Below are positions 1 through 8,741 of a stretch of DNA of 34,677 bases, piece by piece (position 1 is the first letter of the stretch; the number at the start of each line of letters is the position of its first letter). The stretch lies in contig CAMCFN010000043.1 in the NCBI GenBank assembly GCA_945874145.1, positions 1 through 34,677 of the forward strand, in the 5' to 3' direction. Position numbers and translations under genes: made by a program. The DNA comes from Akkermansia muciniphila. GTDB lineage: Bacteria; Verrucomicrobiota; Verrucomicrobiia; Limisphaerales; SXTU01. The notes under the pieces are model-generated. The model did no database searches and was not told where the DNA came from. It saw only the letters and a list, made by a program, of their open reading frames with translations.

Positions 1-93
1 CCGCTCCCCATCCTCCGTGACTCGCCGCACCGCCAGCACCCTCAGATGCGCCAGCGCCTTGTGAGATAATTTTCGCCCATCAATCTTTGGCAC
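1..93 (-). CDS. IS630-type transposase, N-terminal fragment (runs off the window)
   Basis: The reading frame opens with GTG at 93 and runs off the left edge after 31 codons. The peptide includes DGRKLSHKALAHLRVLAVRR. This resembles the start of the helix-turn-helix domain of IS630-family transposases, which usually begins with a DGRKL-[SD]-H-x-x-L pattern and continues with 'GESP'. Only this part is visible, so the catalytic DDE domain and the completeness of the element cannot be judged. If correct, one IS end should lie near 95-150. The family call comes from memory of the motif and not from a search. A non-transposase HTH protein is possible. Confidence 0.5.
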   Translation of the reverse strand, partial: MPKIDGRKLSHKALAHLRVLAVRRVTEDGER

Positions 94-216
94 CCCACAA
101 CGCTATCAATCTCAATCAGTGTAGTCTATCTAAATGACTCCGTAGTAGAGCCGCTTGGAACGGGCACAACGGCCCCGGCGGAACTGCCGTCCTACTGCTG
201 ACATCCGCACGCCGCA

Positions 217-1251
217 CTACTCCCGGCGGCGGCCGTCGCCAAAGCGCTTTTCCAGCTCGGCTTTTTGTTCCGGGGTGAGCAAAGCAATCATGCGCTCGCG
301 GATTTGCTGGTTCAGCTCGCGCAGGCTTTGCTCGACCTCGGCGAGCTGGGCCTTCTCGGTGGCGGTCAGACCCAGTGCGGCATCCACGGCGTCGGCGGTG
401 GCCTGACGATCCTTTCCGCTCTCGCGGGCATCCTTGTAGGCGGACTCCCGCGCGAGGCGGCGGGCGTCGGTCAGGAGGAGCGCGTGCTGCTCATTCAGGT
501 CCGTGAGCTTGGTGCCCAGCTCGCCGCTCAGGGCTTTCAGGCCGGTCTTCTGCTCTTCGGTGAGCGTGAGGTTGCCGGGCAGGCTGAAAGTGCGGGCCAC
601 ATTGCCGGCAATCGTCAGCTTGCGGAGTATGCCGCGCTGCTCATCGGTCAGGACGGCCATCTTTTGGGTGGTGCTCTCCTCGCGGAGCTGGCGGGCCTCG
701 GTTTCCGTCGTCTCGATCACGGACTTTTGCGCGGGCGTCAGCTTGAGGGCGGCGGCGAGCAGGTCCGCAGCCTCCTGCCGGCTGAGGTTCCCCTCGCGGA
801 GCTGGTTCATCGCCGCAGCCTGGGCCGTCCGCTGTTCGTCGGTGAGCACCCCGTCGCGCTTCTTGGTCAGGTCGGCCTGCCGGGTGGCGATGGTGGTGTT
901 GATCTCCTGCAACTTGGCCTGCTGTTCGTCGGTCAGCTTCAGCTCGGCGGGAAATTCCGCCCGGCGTCCGCCCGGACCGGGGATGCGCTCGGCTCCCGAC
1001 GGACGCTCACCGCGCGGAGCCCCGGCGTTGGGCACGCGTTCGCCCCGGGGCGCGCCGTCTGCGGGCTTGCGCTCGCCGCGCGGGGTGCCGTCAGCCGGTT
1101 TCCGTTCCCCGCGCGGCGTGGTGTCGGAGGGCTTGCGTTCCTGCGCGGCCAGTGAGGCGGTCAACAGCAGCAGGGGCAGCAACTTCAGCAGATGGCGCGA
1201 GGCGCGGGGCAGGGGATGGGACGTCGCTTGGGGAGGGAGAGAGGGTTTCAT
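217..1251 (-). CDS. Secreted LTxxQ-repeat protein (Spy/CpxP-like helical protein)
   Basis: 344 residues, starting at the ATG at 1251 because an N-terminal signal peptide follows (basic stretch, Leu-rich core about residues 21-33, AxAQ-like end). Upstream in-frame codons to 1548 encode low-complexity sequence and were rejected. Residues 38-81 hold four 11-residue repeats of the type ERKPADGTPRG. The rest is helical and charged, with recurring LTDEQQ, LTPAQK, LTEEQK, LTATEK and LTPEQK motifs. These resemble the LTxxQ motifs of periplasmic Spy/CpxP-like proteins, some of which are chaperones or stress sensors. The protein is longer than Spy (about 160 residues) and seems to contain the module more than once. 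Export is well supported. The biochemical role is not known. Confidence 0.7.
   Translation of the reverse strand: MKPSLPPQATSHPLPRASRHLLKLLPLLLLTASLAAQERKPSDTTPRGERKPADGTPRGERKPADGAPRGERVPNAGAPRGERPSGAERIPGPGGRRAEFPAELKLTDEQQAKLQEINTTIATRQADLTKKRDGVLTDEQRTAQAAAMNQLREGNLSRQEAADLLAAALKLTPAQKSVIETTETEARQLREESTTQKMAVLTDEQRGILRKLTIAGNVARTFSLPGNLTLTEEQKTGLKALSGELGTKLTDLNEQHALLLTDARRLARESAYKDARESGKDRQATADAVDAALGLTATEKAQLAEVEQSLRELNQQIRERMIALLTPEQKAELEKRFGDGRRRE
1009..1140 (-). repeat. Four in-frame 33-bp tandem repeats in the secreted LTxxQ protein
   Basis: Four consecutive units encode ERKPSDTTPRG, ERKPADGTPRG, ERKPADGAPRG and ERVPNAGAPRG. They form a Pro/Gly/Arg-rich linker between the signal peptide and the helical part. 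Unit length is a multiple of three, so copy number can change by slippage without breaking the frame. Confidence 0.85.
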
Positions 1252-1453
1252 CGTTGGTTGAGTGGAGCCGACTGCTTGAAGCACGGGGCTTCCATGGTTG
1301 AACGCGCGGGCAGTCAAATAGTTCGCGGCCTCAGCCACCAGCAGACGCCGCCAGCGCCGGGGTGATGCAACGAAGTTCGTGGCAGGGGCGAGGGTGCAAC
1401 AGCCCATCACGGTCACGCGCGGTCCCATGCCGGGGCAGCGCGGGGTGCAAGCA

Positions 1454-1486
1454 GGGCGGCTTGCTGGTGATTTCATAGACGCAGCG
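1454..1486 (-). repeat. Remnant of a guaA 3' end (copy C)
   Basis: On the minus strand this encodes RCVYEITSKPP, matching the [11 protein letters not shown] near the end of the intact GuaA at 3402-4943. At the DNA level 29 of 33 bases match positions 3423-3455, including an unbroken 17-base block GGCGGCTTGCTGGTGAT. The last GuaA codons (GTIEWE and stop) are not recognisable here. It sits just outside the DUF4160/DUF2442 cassette and reads as an old displaced attachment-site remnant. See copies B (2629-2697) and A (3402-3470). Confidence 0.7.
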
Positions 1487-1509
1487 GGGCCGACACAGCG
1501 GGGCCGACG
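1482..1509. repeat. 14-bp tandem duplication beside guaA remnant C
   Basis: CAGCGGGGCCGACA is followed directly by CAGCGGGGCCGACG. The first unit overlaps the edge of guaA remnant C, marking a disturbed junction between that remnant and the DUF4160 gene. Nothing else is seen in 1252-1546. Confidence 0.75.
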
Positions 1510-1546
1510 CTTGCCAAGTCCGGGGGGCCATCTTAGCTTGCGCCCC

Positions 1547-1756
1547 ATGCCAACGGTGCTGCGCGTCCGAGGGTTTCGGATTGGGTTTTACAGTTCCGAG
1601 CCGGACGAGCCGGCCCACGTCCATGTGCATAAGGCTGGCGGTGAGGCCAATTTCTGGCTTGGGCCGGTCCAGTTGAGCTGGAACAAGGGCTTTCGCGAGA
1701 GCGAACTACGCGACATCGCCTGGATTCTGGGAGCGAACAAAAGCCAAGTTGGTTGA
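1547..1756 (+). CDS. DUF4160 protein, apparently frameshifted at its C-terminus
   Basis: 69 residues from ATG 1547. PTVLRVRGFRIGFYSSE, EPAHVHVHKAGGEANFWL and a LSWNKGF-type segment are characteristic of DUF4160. This small family often sits next to DUF2442 and is regarded as a candidate toxin-antitoxin component. The family normally ends in a KLVEAWNE-type tail. Here the frame ends with KSQVG, while the next frame encodes KAKLVEAWNETE and stops at 1778. One extra A in the run at 1738-1742 explains the change. Without it the gene would overlap the DUF2442 start at 1765 by 14 bp, the usual coupled layout. It could be a true mutation or a sequencing error. Confidence 0.8.
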   Translation: MPTVLRVRGFRIGFYSSEPDEPAHVHVHKAGGEANFWLGPVQLSWNKGFRESELRDIAWILGANKSQVG

Positions 1757-1764
1757 GGCCTGGA

Positions 1765-2058
1765 ATGAAACCGAATAACACCCCGCCGCCGGACATCATA
1801 GCCGTCCACATCACGGACGAACGGCTGACCTTCGACCTCGAAGACGGGCGCACGGTGAGCGTGCCTCTGGCGTTTTACCCCACATTACTGCTGGCCACGC
1901 GCCGTGAGCGCACGGCCTTTGAAATCTGCCACTCGTCCGTCCATTGGCCGAAGCTGGATTGCGACATCAGCTCGAACTGTCTGCTTCGCGGGGCGCAGGA
2001 GGCGCGGCGGTTTGCGGAGAAGGCATGGCAGAAGAAGGGGAAGCTGGCGACGGTGTGA
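1765..2058 (+). CDS. DUF2442 protein, partner of DUF4160
   Basis: 97 residues from the ATG at 1765. A TTG at 1753 is an alternative start but adds only four residues. The segment DIIAVHITDERLTFDLEDGR, then TVSVPLAFYPTLL and a WP-containing segment (HWPKLDCDISSNCLLRG) follow the DUF2442 pattern, a small family named from its V..L..F.DGR..S.PL..YP layout. Neighbouring DUF4160 and DUF2442 genes are common and are treated as putative toxin-antitoxin modules, though which is the toxin is not settled. The pair lies between guaA remnants C and B, on the strand opposite guaA. After the stop, 2059-2191 holds no gene I can support. Confidence 0.78.
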   Translation: MKPNNTPPPDIIAVHITDERLTFDLEDGRTVSVPLAFYPTLLLATRRERTAFEICHSSVHWPKLDCDISSNCLLRGAQEARRFAEKAWQKKGKLATV

Positions 2059-2191
2059 GGAACACCCTCTCTCGTTCCACCGTGTCCGGCGACGCCTCCG
2101 ACATCCGTAAGGCTTTTCTGAAGACGGCAGTGTCGGCGCTGGGGAAGTAATTGTGAGCGGGGAATCAAGGTCCTTTGTCTGATGGTTATTT

Positions 2192-2581
2192 ATGAGATAC
2201 TTCCTCATCCCAGCGGTCATCGTAGTTTGTCTGGCCGTCGTCGCGATTGCTTTACTCGCGGTGCGACGTTCGCTCCGATCGGCGCGAGTGGCTCTCGCAC
2301 TGCTAGCATTGCTGTTGTCCCATGGTCTAGTTGGGCTGGCCGTCTTTGCTTTCAAGGACTTGGACGACAATTCCTATTACGGGACGGCGATACAGACACT
2401 TCTCGTCGAAACTGTCACGGCCATGGAGCAACAAGAGCCGAATTATCTGGGACGTTTGAAGGGATTTGTCGCGACCCAGCGGCTGAGTTACGAAAACCGT
2501 GGTGACTTGTTGGAAAACGCGCGCGCTTTCGCCGTGCGAGGCGAAACACTGCGCGCGGAAACCAAAGGGAAGCCTCGCTAA
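2192..2581 (+). CDS. Small membrane protein of unknown function
   Basis: 129 residues. Two hydrophobic helices (about residues 4-24 and 32-53) are separated by a short basic stretch (RRSLRSAR), followed by a soluble tail of about 75 residues with acidic and basic patches. I do not recognise the family. Codon use and a continuous hydrophobic start support a real gene. It lies on the plus strand inside the segment bounded by guaA remnants C and B, so it may be cargo of the same insertion as DUF4160/DUF2442. Confidence 0.6.
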   Translation: MRYFLIPAVIVVCLAVVAIALLAVRRSLRSARVALALLALLLSHGLVGLAVFAFKDLDDNSYYGTAIQTLLVETVTAMEQQEPNYLGRLKGFVATQRLSYENRGDLLENARAFAVRGETLRAETKGKPR

Positions 2582-2628
2582 CTACTGGGGACAGCCAGAC
2601 AGCCTGTTGGACGCCTGATTACCGTAGT

Positions 2629-2697
2629 TCACTCCCACTCAATCGTCCCCGGCGGCTTGCTGGTGATATCAATGACGCAGCGGTTGACGCCCTTCAA
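2629..2697 (-). repeat. Displaced guaA 3' end (copy B), attachment-site-like
   Basis: The minus strand encodes [21 protein letters not shown] followed by a TGA stop, which is the GuaA C-terminus without its gene. It matches the intact guaA end (3402-3470) at 63 of 69 bases. Differences are the stop codon (TGA against TAA), three bases around the Phe/Ile codon, and two at the far edge, where homology stops. It lies 37 bp past the antitoxin stop at 2735, so the PIN/antitoxin pair is bracketed by direct repeats of the guaA end. The 3' end of guaA is a known target of genomic-island integrases. This looks like the old host end displaced by an insertion. Confidence 0.85.
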
Positions 2698-2734
2698 CCC
2701 CGGTGGTCGTGCGTGTTGCCAACTGCGATCTGGT

Positions 2735-2971
2735 TCAGAGTTCGTCGCCGGGGAGCGGAGGCACGTCGGGGACGCGGTCAAGCAGGCGCTTCAAATCATC
2801 GGGGTTGCCGCGTTTGGCGCGCGTTTCCAAGTCCGCGCGCACCTGCCACGCGCCCAGTTGCGAGGAGAGGGCCACGGCCACGATCTGATCCACCGTCGTG
2901 CGCTCCTTGACCGCAGCCTCGGCGGCGAGTGCTGCCAGGTAATCCGGAACTTGTGCGTGAATCGTTGTCAC
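2735..2971 (-). CDS. Antitoxin of a PIN-toxin module
   Basis: 78 residues starting with GTG at 2971, whose bases overlap the toxin stop codon (GTGA). [20 protein letters not shown] plus [18 protein letters not shown] resembles a ribbon-helix-helix type antitoxin of the kind paired with PIN toxins: an N-terminal beta strand, a helix-turn-helix stretch, and an acidic or proline tail that would wrap the toxin. The family role is to block the toxin and autoregulate transcription. It is encoded after the toxin, the reverse of classical vapBC order, and tightly coupled to it. The assignment rests on sequence pattern plus adjacency. Confidence 0.75.
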   Translation of the reverse strand: MTTIHAQVPDYLAALAAEAAVKERTTVDQIVAVALSSQLGAWQVRADLETRAKRGNPDDLKRLLDRVPDVPPLPGDEL

Positions 2972-3387
2972 GCTGGCAGTATGGCGAGGAACGCCCTTGG
3001 TTCAAGCAGCTTAACGCCCCAGCGGTGGACGGGTTCGAGATGGCGGACGTTGTGACTGACGAGGTAATCCGCTTGGGCCGCTGCGGCGAGGTGGACGAAA
3101 GCTTCATCGTCCGGGTCGGTGAGCACCGGAGTCCAGTCAGCGCCGAGCTGATGGCGCTCCGCCAGCGTGCAAAGCGCGTTGAGCAGGCGGTCAATCTCGG
3201 CGAGATCGAGGTTCAGGGTCGCGGCTTCGCGCTTGAGGACTTCCTCGTATTCCGCAACGACCGTGTTGCTCAGAAGCAGCCGCCACTTGCCCAACCAAAG
3301 CGCTTCGAGAACAGCCGCCGAGGCACCCCTTCGCGAACGCAACCCGGCGTAGAGGACGTTCGTATCCATGACGGCACGGAGGGACAT
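2968..3387 (-). CDS. PIN-domain toxin (VapC-like ribonuclease)
   Basis: 139 residues from ATG 3387. An upstream GTG at 3411 would lie inside guaA. The N-terminus RAVMDTNVLYAGL carries the first catalytic Asp (residue 8). Glu46 lies in VVAEYEEVL, DPDDEAFVHLA at about 91-101 gives further acidic residues, and ADYLVSHNVRHL closes the fold. This fits the PIN-family toxin-component group of metal-dependent ribonucleases. The gene begins only 14 bp after the guaA stop on the same strand, with no room for its own promoter, so it is probably read through from guaA. Its region is bracketed by guaA copies A and B, suggesting it arrived as a promoterless cassette. Confidence 0.85.
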   Translation of the reverse strand: MSLRAVMDTNVLYAGLRSRRGASAAVLEALWLGKWRLLLSNTVVAEYEEVLKREAATLNLDLAEIDRLLNALCTLAERHQLGADWTPVLTDPDDEAFVHLAAAAQADYLVSHNVRHLEPVHRWGVKLLEPRAFLAILPA

Positions 3388-3401
3388 GAACGGCTTGGGC
3401 T

Positions 3402-4943
<1,542 letters not shown>

Positions 4944-4993
4944 ACGAAAGGCGGAGTGTTTGACTGCGGGACGAAAAATTGGCGAGGAAAAAC

Positions 4994-5061
4994 CAGTGTT
5001 CAGCAATCAGTTTTCAGTGGCCAGTGTGGCGACGTGCCGGTGCGCTGAAAGCTGAACACTG
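4994..5061. repeat. Inverted CTGAACACTG repeats between lipoprotein gene and guaA
   Basis: CAGTGTTCAGC at 4994-5004 and its exact reverse complement GCTGAACACTG at 5051-5061 flank 46 bases that contain more CAGTG/TTCAG words. The right arm touches the stop codon of the lipoprotein gene (minus strand: TAA followed by TCAGTGTTCAG). The same word follows the sulfatase stop codon at 27419-27421. It looks like a dispersed repeat family. A weak hairpin is possible but the loop is long. Confidence 0.7.
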
Positions 5062-5062
5062 A

Positions 5063-5443
5063 TTACTTCTTCTCCGCCGGCGCCGGGGCGATGGGCACCA
5101 GCATGAAGGAAGCATCCGCCGGCTGGTATTCGAGTTTCATGCCGGCGGGAGCGGGCGGGATGGCGGTGATGAAGTTGGGCACCAGCTCGTTGAGGTCTTT
5201 GGGCGCGCGGCCTTCGCTGGCCTCGAACTTCTGAATCGCATCGATCAGCTTGGCCTGGTCCAGCCGTGCGAGGGTGGCCTTGCGCGCCTTGCCGATGGCG
5301 GCGATGTAGTCCAGCGGTGCGGCGATGGGGTTTTCACCGAGCTTCTGCGGCTCCTGCTTCGGCTCGGCCTTGGGCTTGGGGTCGTTGTTGCATGCGGACA
5401 GAGCGACGGCCAAGGCGACGATGAGCAGAGGGTGGACTTGCAT
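5063..5443 (-). CDS. Small lipoprotein of unknown function
   Basis: 126 residues. The N-terminus MQVHPLLIVALAVALSAC is a lipoprotein signal with lipobox LSAC and Cys18 as the acylation site. A charged linker (DPKPKAEPKQEPQK) follows, then a helical segment and RAPKDLNELVPNFITAIPPA. The last resembles the C-terminal 'P.dl..Lv..yl..lP..P' segment seen in verrucomicrobial pseudopilin-like proteins. The predicted place is the periplasmic face of a membrane. Its stop codon lies at the edge of a dispersed repeat. The function is unknown. Confidence 0.7.
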   Translation of the reverse strand: MQVHPLLIVALAVALSACNNDPKPKAEPKQEPQKLGENPIAAPLDYIAAIGKARKATLARLDQAKLIDAIQKFEASEGRAPKDLNELVPNFITAIPPAPAGMKLEYQPADASFMLVPIAPAPAEKK

Positions 5444-5536
5444 GGCCGGAAGTTAGCAACGTGCCGTCGTTAGCCAAGCCCATTCAGGCCGGATGCAACT
5501 TGACCTTGCTCGCCCAAGCTGGGCGGCAAGATGCCG

Positions 5537-6893
5537 CTACGCGGACTGCCACTGCGCCACCGTATCTTCGAGGTAACGCTCGATCTGCTCGACTGCGGTG
5601 GTGAACTGGTAGCGCGTGAGCACTTCGTTCTGGCCGACTTGTGCGAGTTGGTGGGCCAGATGCGGATTCTGGCTGAGTTCGAGCATCCGGTTCGCCAGCA
5701 GGCCGGCATCGCCCGAGGGAAAGGACAGGCAGCTTTCCTGCCACCGGAACAAGTCTTCCGCGCCGTGGTCCTGGTTCACAATCACCGGGAGGCCGCAGGC
5801 CATCGCCTCCAGTGGCGCACCGACGAAAGTCTCCTCGCGTTCCACTGGATAGATGAAGGCATCGTGCGCCTGGTAGATGCTCGGCAGCTCGCGCTGGAGG
5901 CCACCGGAGCGGAACTCGACCGCCGCACTGCACCGCGTGGGTTCGGAGTTTGGCGAGCACCTCGGAGCTGCCGCGGCCATAGACGGTGAGCGTCGCCTTC
6001 ACGCCCTGCGCCCGGACGAGCCGCAACGCCTCGATAGCGGTTGTGATGCCGCAGTGCGGTGTGAGCCGCGCGATGGTGAGGAACTTTTTGACGGGCGAGC
6101 CCACCGGCTTGGCCTCGCCGCGGAAGAACTGGGTGTCCACGCCGGGATGAATCACCTCCCCGTGGGCGACGCGGAAGCCGGCCTCCACCGTGGTGGCCTG
6201 CAAGGCGGGGCTGCTGAAGTAGAGGCGGCGAAATTGAAACGCCGGAACGGAGTTGGGCGCGGCTTCCATGCCTGCATCTCGGTCAAAGAGGGCGGGCAGG
6301 CGGTTGAGGCCCGGCTCGATGAAAGTTGGCGTCACTGCATCCCACTTCGCCCGCTGGCCGGAAACCTCTAGGCCGGTGCGCTGGATTTTCTGCATCGCCG
6401 GAAGCTTGTCGCGGTGCCACCACGCCAGCCACGGGTCATCACGAAGTTCCTCCGCCAGCCAGGTGTCGGACACATCGAAGCAGGTCGGAACGCCAGATCG
6501 GCGGAGCGTGATGATCAGTGACTTGGACAGTCCGCGCAGGCTCCAGACATGAATCACTTCCGGTTCAAATTCGGCGATGGCTTCGCGCAGCACGTGGTTG
6601 TTGCGCGCCTCCAGTCCACGCAAATCCCCGAGGCTGGTGACGGTGGACTGCCCGAAGCTGCCGTTGATGCGGAGCCGCCTTTGGACGAGCGCATCTCGCC
6701 CCTCGGCCCCGGCTCCCAGGGCGTGGGCCGTGTGCCCGTCATCGGAGGCCAGTCCGCAGGTGGAGGTCAGCACGCGGAGCGTGTGCCCGCGCTCGCGCAG
6801 CGCGTCCGTCACATTCTGGCAGCGGAAGTCGTCCGTGTCCGCGAGGTGGGGCGGATAGAGGTTTGCGACGACGAGAATCTTCACCGCGCGCAC
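5537..6893 (-). pseudogene. GT4-family glycosyltransferase broken by a frameshift
   Basis: The N-terminal GT-B domain is read from GTG 6893 (KILVVANLYPPHLADTDDFR...) and includes IARLTPHCGITTAIEALRL and VYGRGSSE. It stays convincing to about 5928. There the natural sequence jumps to the next frame, which continues as VEFRSGGLQRELPSIYQAHD and EETFVGAPLEAMACGLPVIV and ends at 5537. That second part contains the E-x7-E motif of retaining GT4 enzymes, so the original frame alone would lack the donor-binding half. One extra base in the GC-rich run near 5918-5928 explains it. It could be a real pseudogene or a base-calling error. GT4 enzymes transfer sugars from nucleotide donors to glycans or lipids. 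The start lies one base after the MOSC stop, suggesting one operon. Confidence 0.82.
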
Positions 6894-6894
6894 G

Positions 6895-7389
6895 CTAGGC
6901 GGCGGTCTCTATATTGGCGAGTTGAATGGCATCGCCAATGCGGACGGCCCCGGAGCGCACGACCTGCGCCAGCACGCCCTGTCGGCTGTCCTCCATCAAC
7001 TCACGCAGGCCCTGACAGAGCGCGTCCATCTGGTGACACGGCGTCCGGGGGGCGTAGAAATCGAGCACGGCCTCGCCGACTTGGACCCGTTGGCCGATCA
7101 GTGCGACTAGACTGATCCCGGTGGTCTCAATGTTGGAACGCACTTCGCCGGGGGCGAAACCAGCGACACCCAAAGCCTCGCCATGCGCAGCGATCTGTTC
7201 GCGCTCGATCAACGTGACCTGCCGGCGACTGCGCCGGTTGAAGTAACGCGCGTCTTCCTCAATGCCTTTGTCAGCAACGAGGTGGATGGTGTCGACCGGC
7301 GAGAGTGGGGCACCACTCTTTGCGGGGTGGATATGCAGGGAGGCGACGCGGCCCGCCATCAATCCCTGGCCGCTACTTGGCTTTGACAT
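6895..7389 (-). CDS. MOSC-domain protein
   Basis: 164 residues from ATG 7389. MOSC (molybdenum cofactor sulfurase C-terminal) proteins of this small free-standing YiiM-like type bind or transfer sulfur or molybdenum cofactor. Visible landmarks are GIEEDARYF (42-50, in place of the usual G.xGD.RY), VTLIEREQ (58-65), PGEVRSNI (80-87), LDFYAPRTPCHQMD with the conserved Cys118, and a C-terminal VRSGAVRIGD. It overlaps the end of the PQQ-propeller gene by 17 bp and abuts the glycosyltransferase, so it sits in a tight minus-strand run. The physiological substrate cannot be read from sequence. Confidence 0.88.
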   Translation of the reverse strand: MSKPSSGQGLMAGRVASLHIHPAKSGAPLSPVDTIHLVADKGIEEDARYFNRRSRRQVTLIEREQIAAHGEALGVAGFAPGEVRSNIETTGISLVALIGQRVQVGEAVLDFYAPRTPCHQMDALCQGLRELMEDSRQGVLAQVVRSGAVRIGDAIQLANIETAA

Positions 7390-8599
7390 CGAAGCAAAAG
7401 AGCAGTTCCTGGTCGCGGAGGTAGAGCTTGCCGTCGCTCACGACCGGATGGGTCCAGACCTTGCCCTTGGGGTTGCGCTGTTCGGTCTGCGGCGTGAGTT
7501 TGAAGCGGCTCTTCTCGTTCCAGCCCTTGTCGGAAACCTCGATGAGCGCCACGGTCCCGCTGCCTTCTTCGAGGCAGTAAAACATGCCGTCAGCGGAGTG
7601 GATGGCTCCCTTGCCAAGATTCTTCGCAGCCCAGGTGACTTCACCGGTCTTGAAGTCCTGGCAGGTCCAGCCGCCCTTGTCGGAGTAGCCGTAAATCTTG
7701 TCCCCGATCAAAATCACCCCGCCGTGGTGGTTGATCATGTTCTGGTTCATGTAAACGTCGCTGGTCTTGTTGTCGGCCCCGACCTTGACGAGCTTGCAGC
7801 CGACCCCGTAGCCGGACGTGATGTAAACGTGACCGTCCTTGAAGATGGGCGTGGGAATGACGGCCGTTTTGCCGGGCCACTCGGACTTCCACAGCACCTT
7901 GCCATCTTTGGCGCTCACGCCAGCGACGTTCTGCGAAGTGAGCTGGATGTATTGCCGCGTGCCATTGTGCGTCACGACGATGGGCGAGGCGTAGTGCGCA
8001 CCATCGCTCCAGTCGGCAGTCTGCCAAACCTTTTTACCCGTAGCCCGGTCGAGCGCTAGCAGCGTGCCCTGGCTTCCGCCGGGTGTGCAAATCACCTTGC
8101 CGTCGTCCACCAGCACGGATTCGCAATAGCCCCAGCCGGGCGTCTTGCCGCCGAAGTCGCGCATCGCGGCCTTCCACGCCTCCTTGCCGTCCGCCGCTTT
8201 CGCGGCCAGCAAGGTGCCGGTGCCGCTCATGGCAAACACCATGTCGCCATCCACCGTGGGCGTGGTGCGCGGGCCGTCGCCCCAGCCATTCTTTAGGATG
8301 GGGCCAACCGGCGTCGCCCAAAGTTCTTTGCCGTTCTTCACGTCCACGGCGATCAGCAGTTCGTTGTCCCCGCGCAGGCCCATGGTGAAGAGCTTGCCGC
8401 CCGCGATGGCGTAGCCGGAATAACCCAGACCGACATCCTTGTTCATCCACGCGAGCTTCGGGCCGCCCTCAGGCCATTGCTTGAGGAGGCCGGTTTCCTT
8501 GGAAATGTCGGTGCGGTCCGCGCCGCGCCACTGCGGCCAGTCGGCGGCGGTGGTGAGCAGGGCGGAGGCGATCAGGGCGGGAACGAGCAGTCGGTTCAT
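7373..8599 (-). CDS. Exported PQQ-like beta-propeller protein
   Basis: 408 residues from the ATG at 8599; the TTG upstream was not chosen. A signal peptide (MNRLLVPALIASALLTTAA) is followed by DWPQWRGADRTDISKETGLL. This is the opening signature of a large planctomycete/verrucomicrobial family of outer-membrane or periplasmic PQQ-repeat propellers. Repeated blade motifs such as LIAVDVKNGKELW, LLALDRATGKKVWQ and VSAKDGKVLW are clear. These proteins resemble BamB and PQQ dehydrogenases, but no catalytic or cofactor residue can be shown here. A scaffold or ligand-binding role is more likely than dehydrogenase activity. Confidence 0.88.
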   Translation of the reverse strand: MNRLLVPALIASALLTTAADWPQWRGADRTDISKETGLLKQWPEGGPKLAWMNKDVGLGYSGYAIAGGKLFTMGLRGDNELLIAVDVKNGKELWATPVGPILKNGWGDGPRTTPTVDGDMVFAMSGTGTLLAAKAADGKEAWKAAMRDFGGKTPGWGYCESVLVDDGKVICTPGGSQGTLLALDRATGKKVWQTADWSDGAHYASPIVVTHNGTRQYIQLTSQNVAGVSAKDGKVLWKSEWPGKTAVIPTPIFKDGHVYITSGYGVGCKLVKVGADNKTSDVYMNQNMINHHGGVILIGDKIYGYSDKGGWTCQDFKTGEVTWAAKNLGKGAIHSADGMFYCLEEGSGTVALIEVSDKGWNEKSRFKLTPQTEQRNPKGKVWTHPVVSDGKLYLRDQELLFCFDVKAK

Positions 8600-8670
8600 A
8601 TGCAACGAAGGACGGGTAGTTTGCAGTCGCGGTTACTGACGGGGACGCGGGCGAAAACTTCAGCCGGTTA

Positions 8671-8735
8671 GGAGCGCGGACGCCCACGTCCGCAAGACCG
8701 GCAGCTCTGGATGCGGATGTGGGCGTCCGCGCTCC
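8671..8735. repeat. Large REP-like palindrome
   Basis: Two 23-base arms, 8671-8693 and 8713-8735, are reverse complements at 22 of 23 positions, starting GGAGCGCGGACGCCCAC, with a 19-base loop. It sits between the 5' end of the PQQ gene and the 3' end of the NamZ fusion gene, both on the minus strand. There is no T-run, so it looks more like a dispersed palindromic repeat than a simple terminator, though it could stop transcription or stabilise mRNA ends. Confidence 0.8.
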
Positions 8736-8741
8736 ACTCGC

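Noticed and set aside
503..1261. Plus-strand frame opposite the LTxxQ protein with its own repeats
   Set aside because: The repeats are the reverse complement of the 33-bp repeats of the minus-strand gene, which has the signal peptide and motif pattern.
1331..1630. 99-codon minus-strand frame containing RCVYEITSKPP
   Set aside because: The peptide comes from the guaA remnant; the surrounding residues are not protein-like.
1944..2150. Plus-strand frame ending in DIRKAFLKTAVSALGK, overlapping the DUF2442 gene
   Set aside because: The last part looks protein-like but the first half is a shadow of DUF2442. It may be a tail fragment of another gene, too short to name.
7373..8599. PQQ-dependent alcohol dehydrogenase
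   Set aside because: Propeller blades are clear but the cofactor and catalytic residues of PQQ dehydrogenases, such as the vicinal cysteine pair, are not seen.
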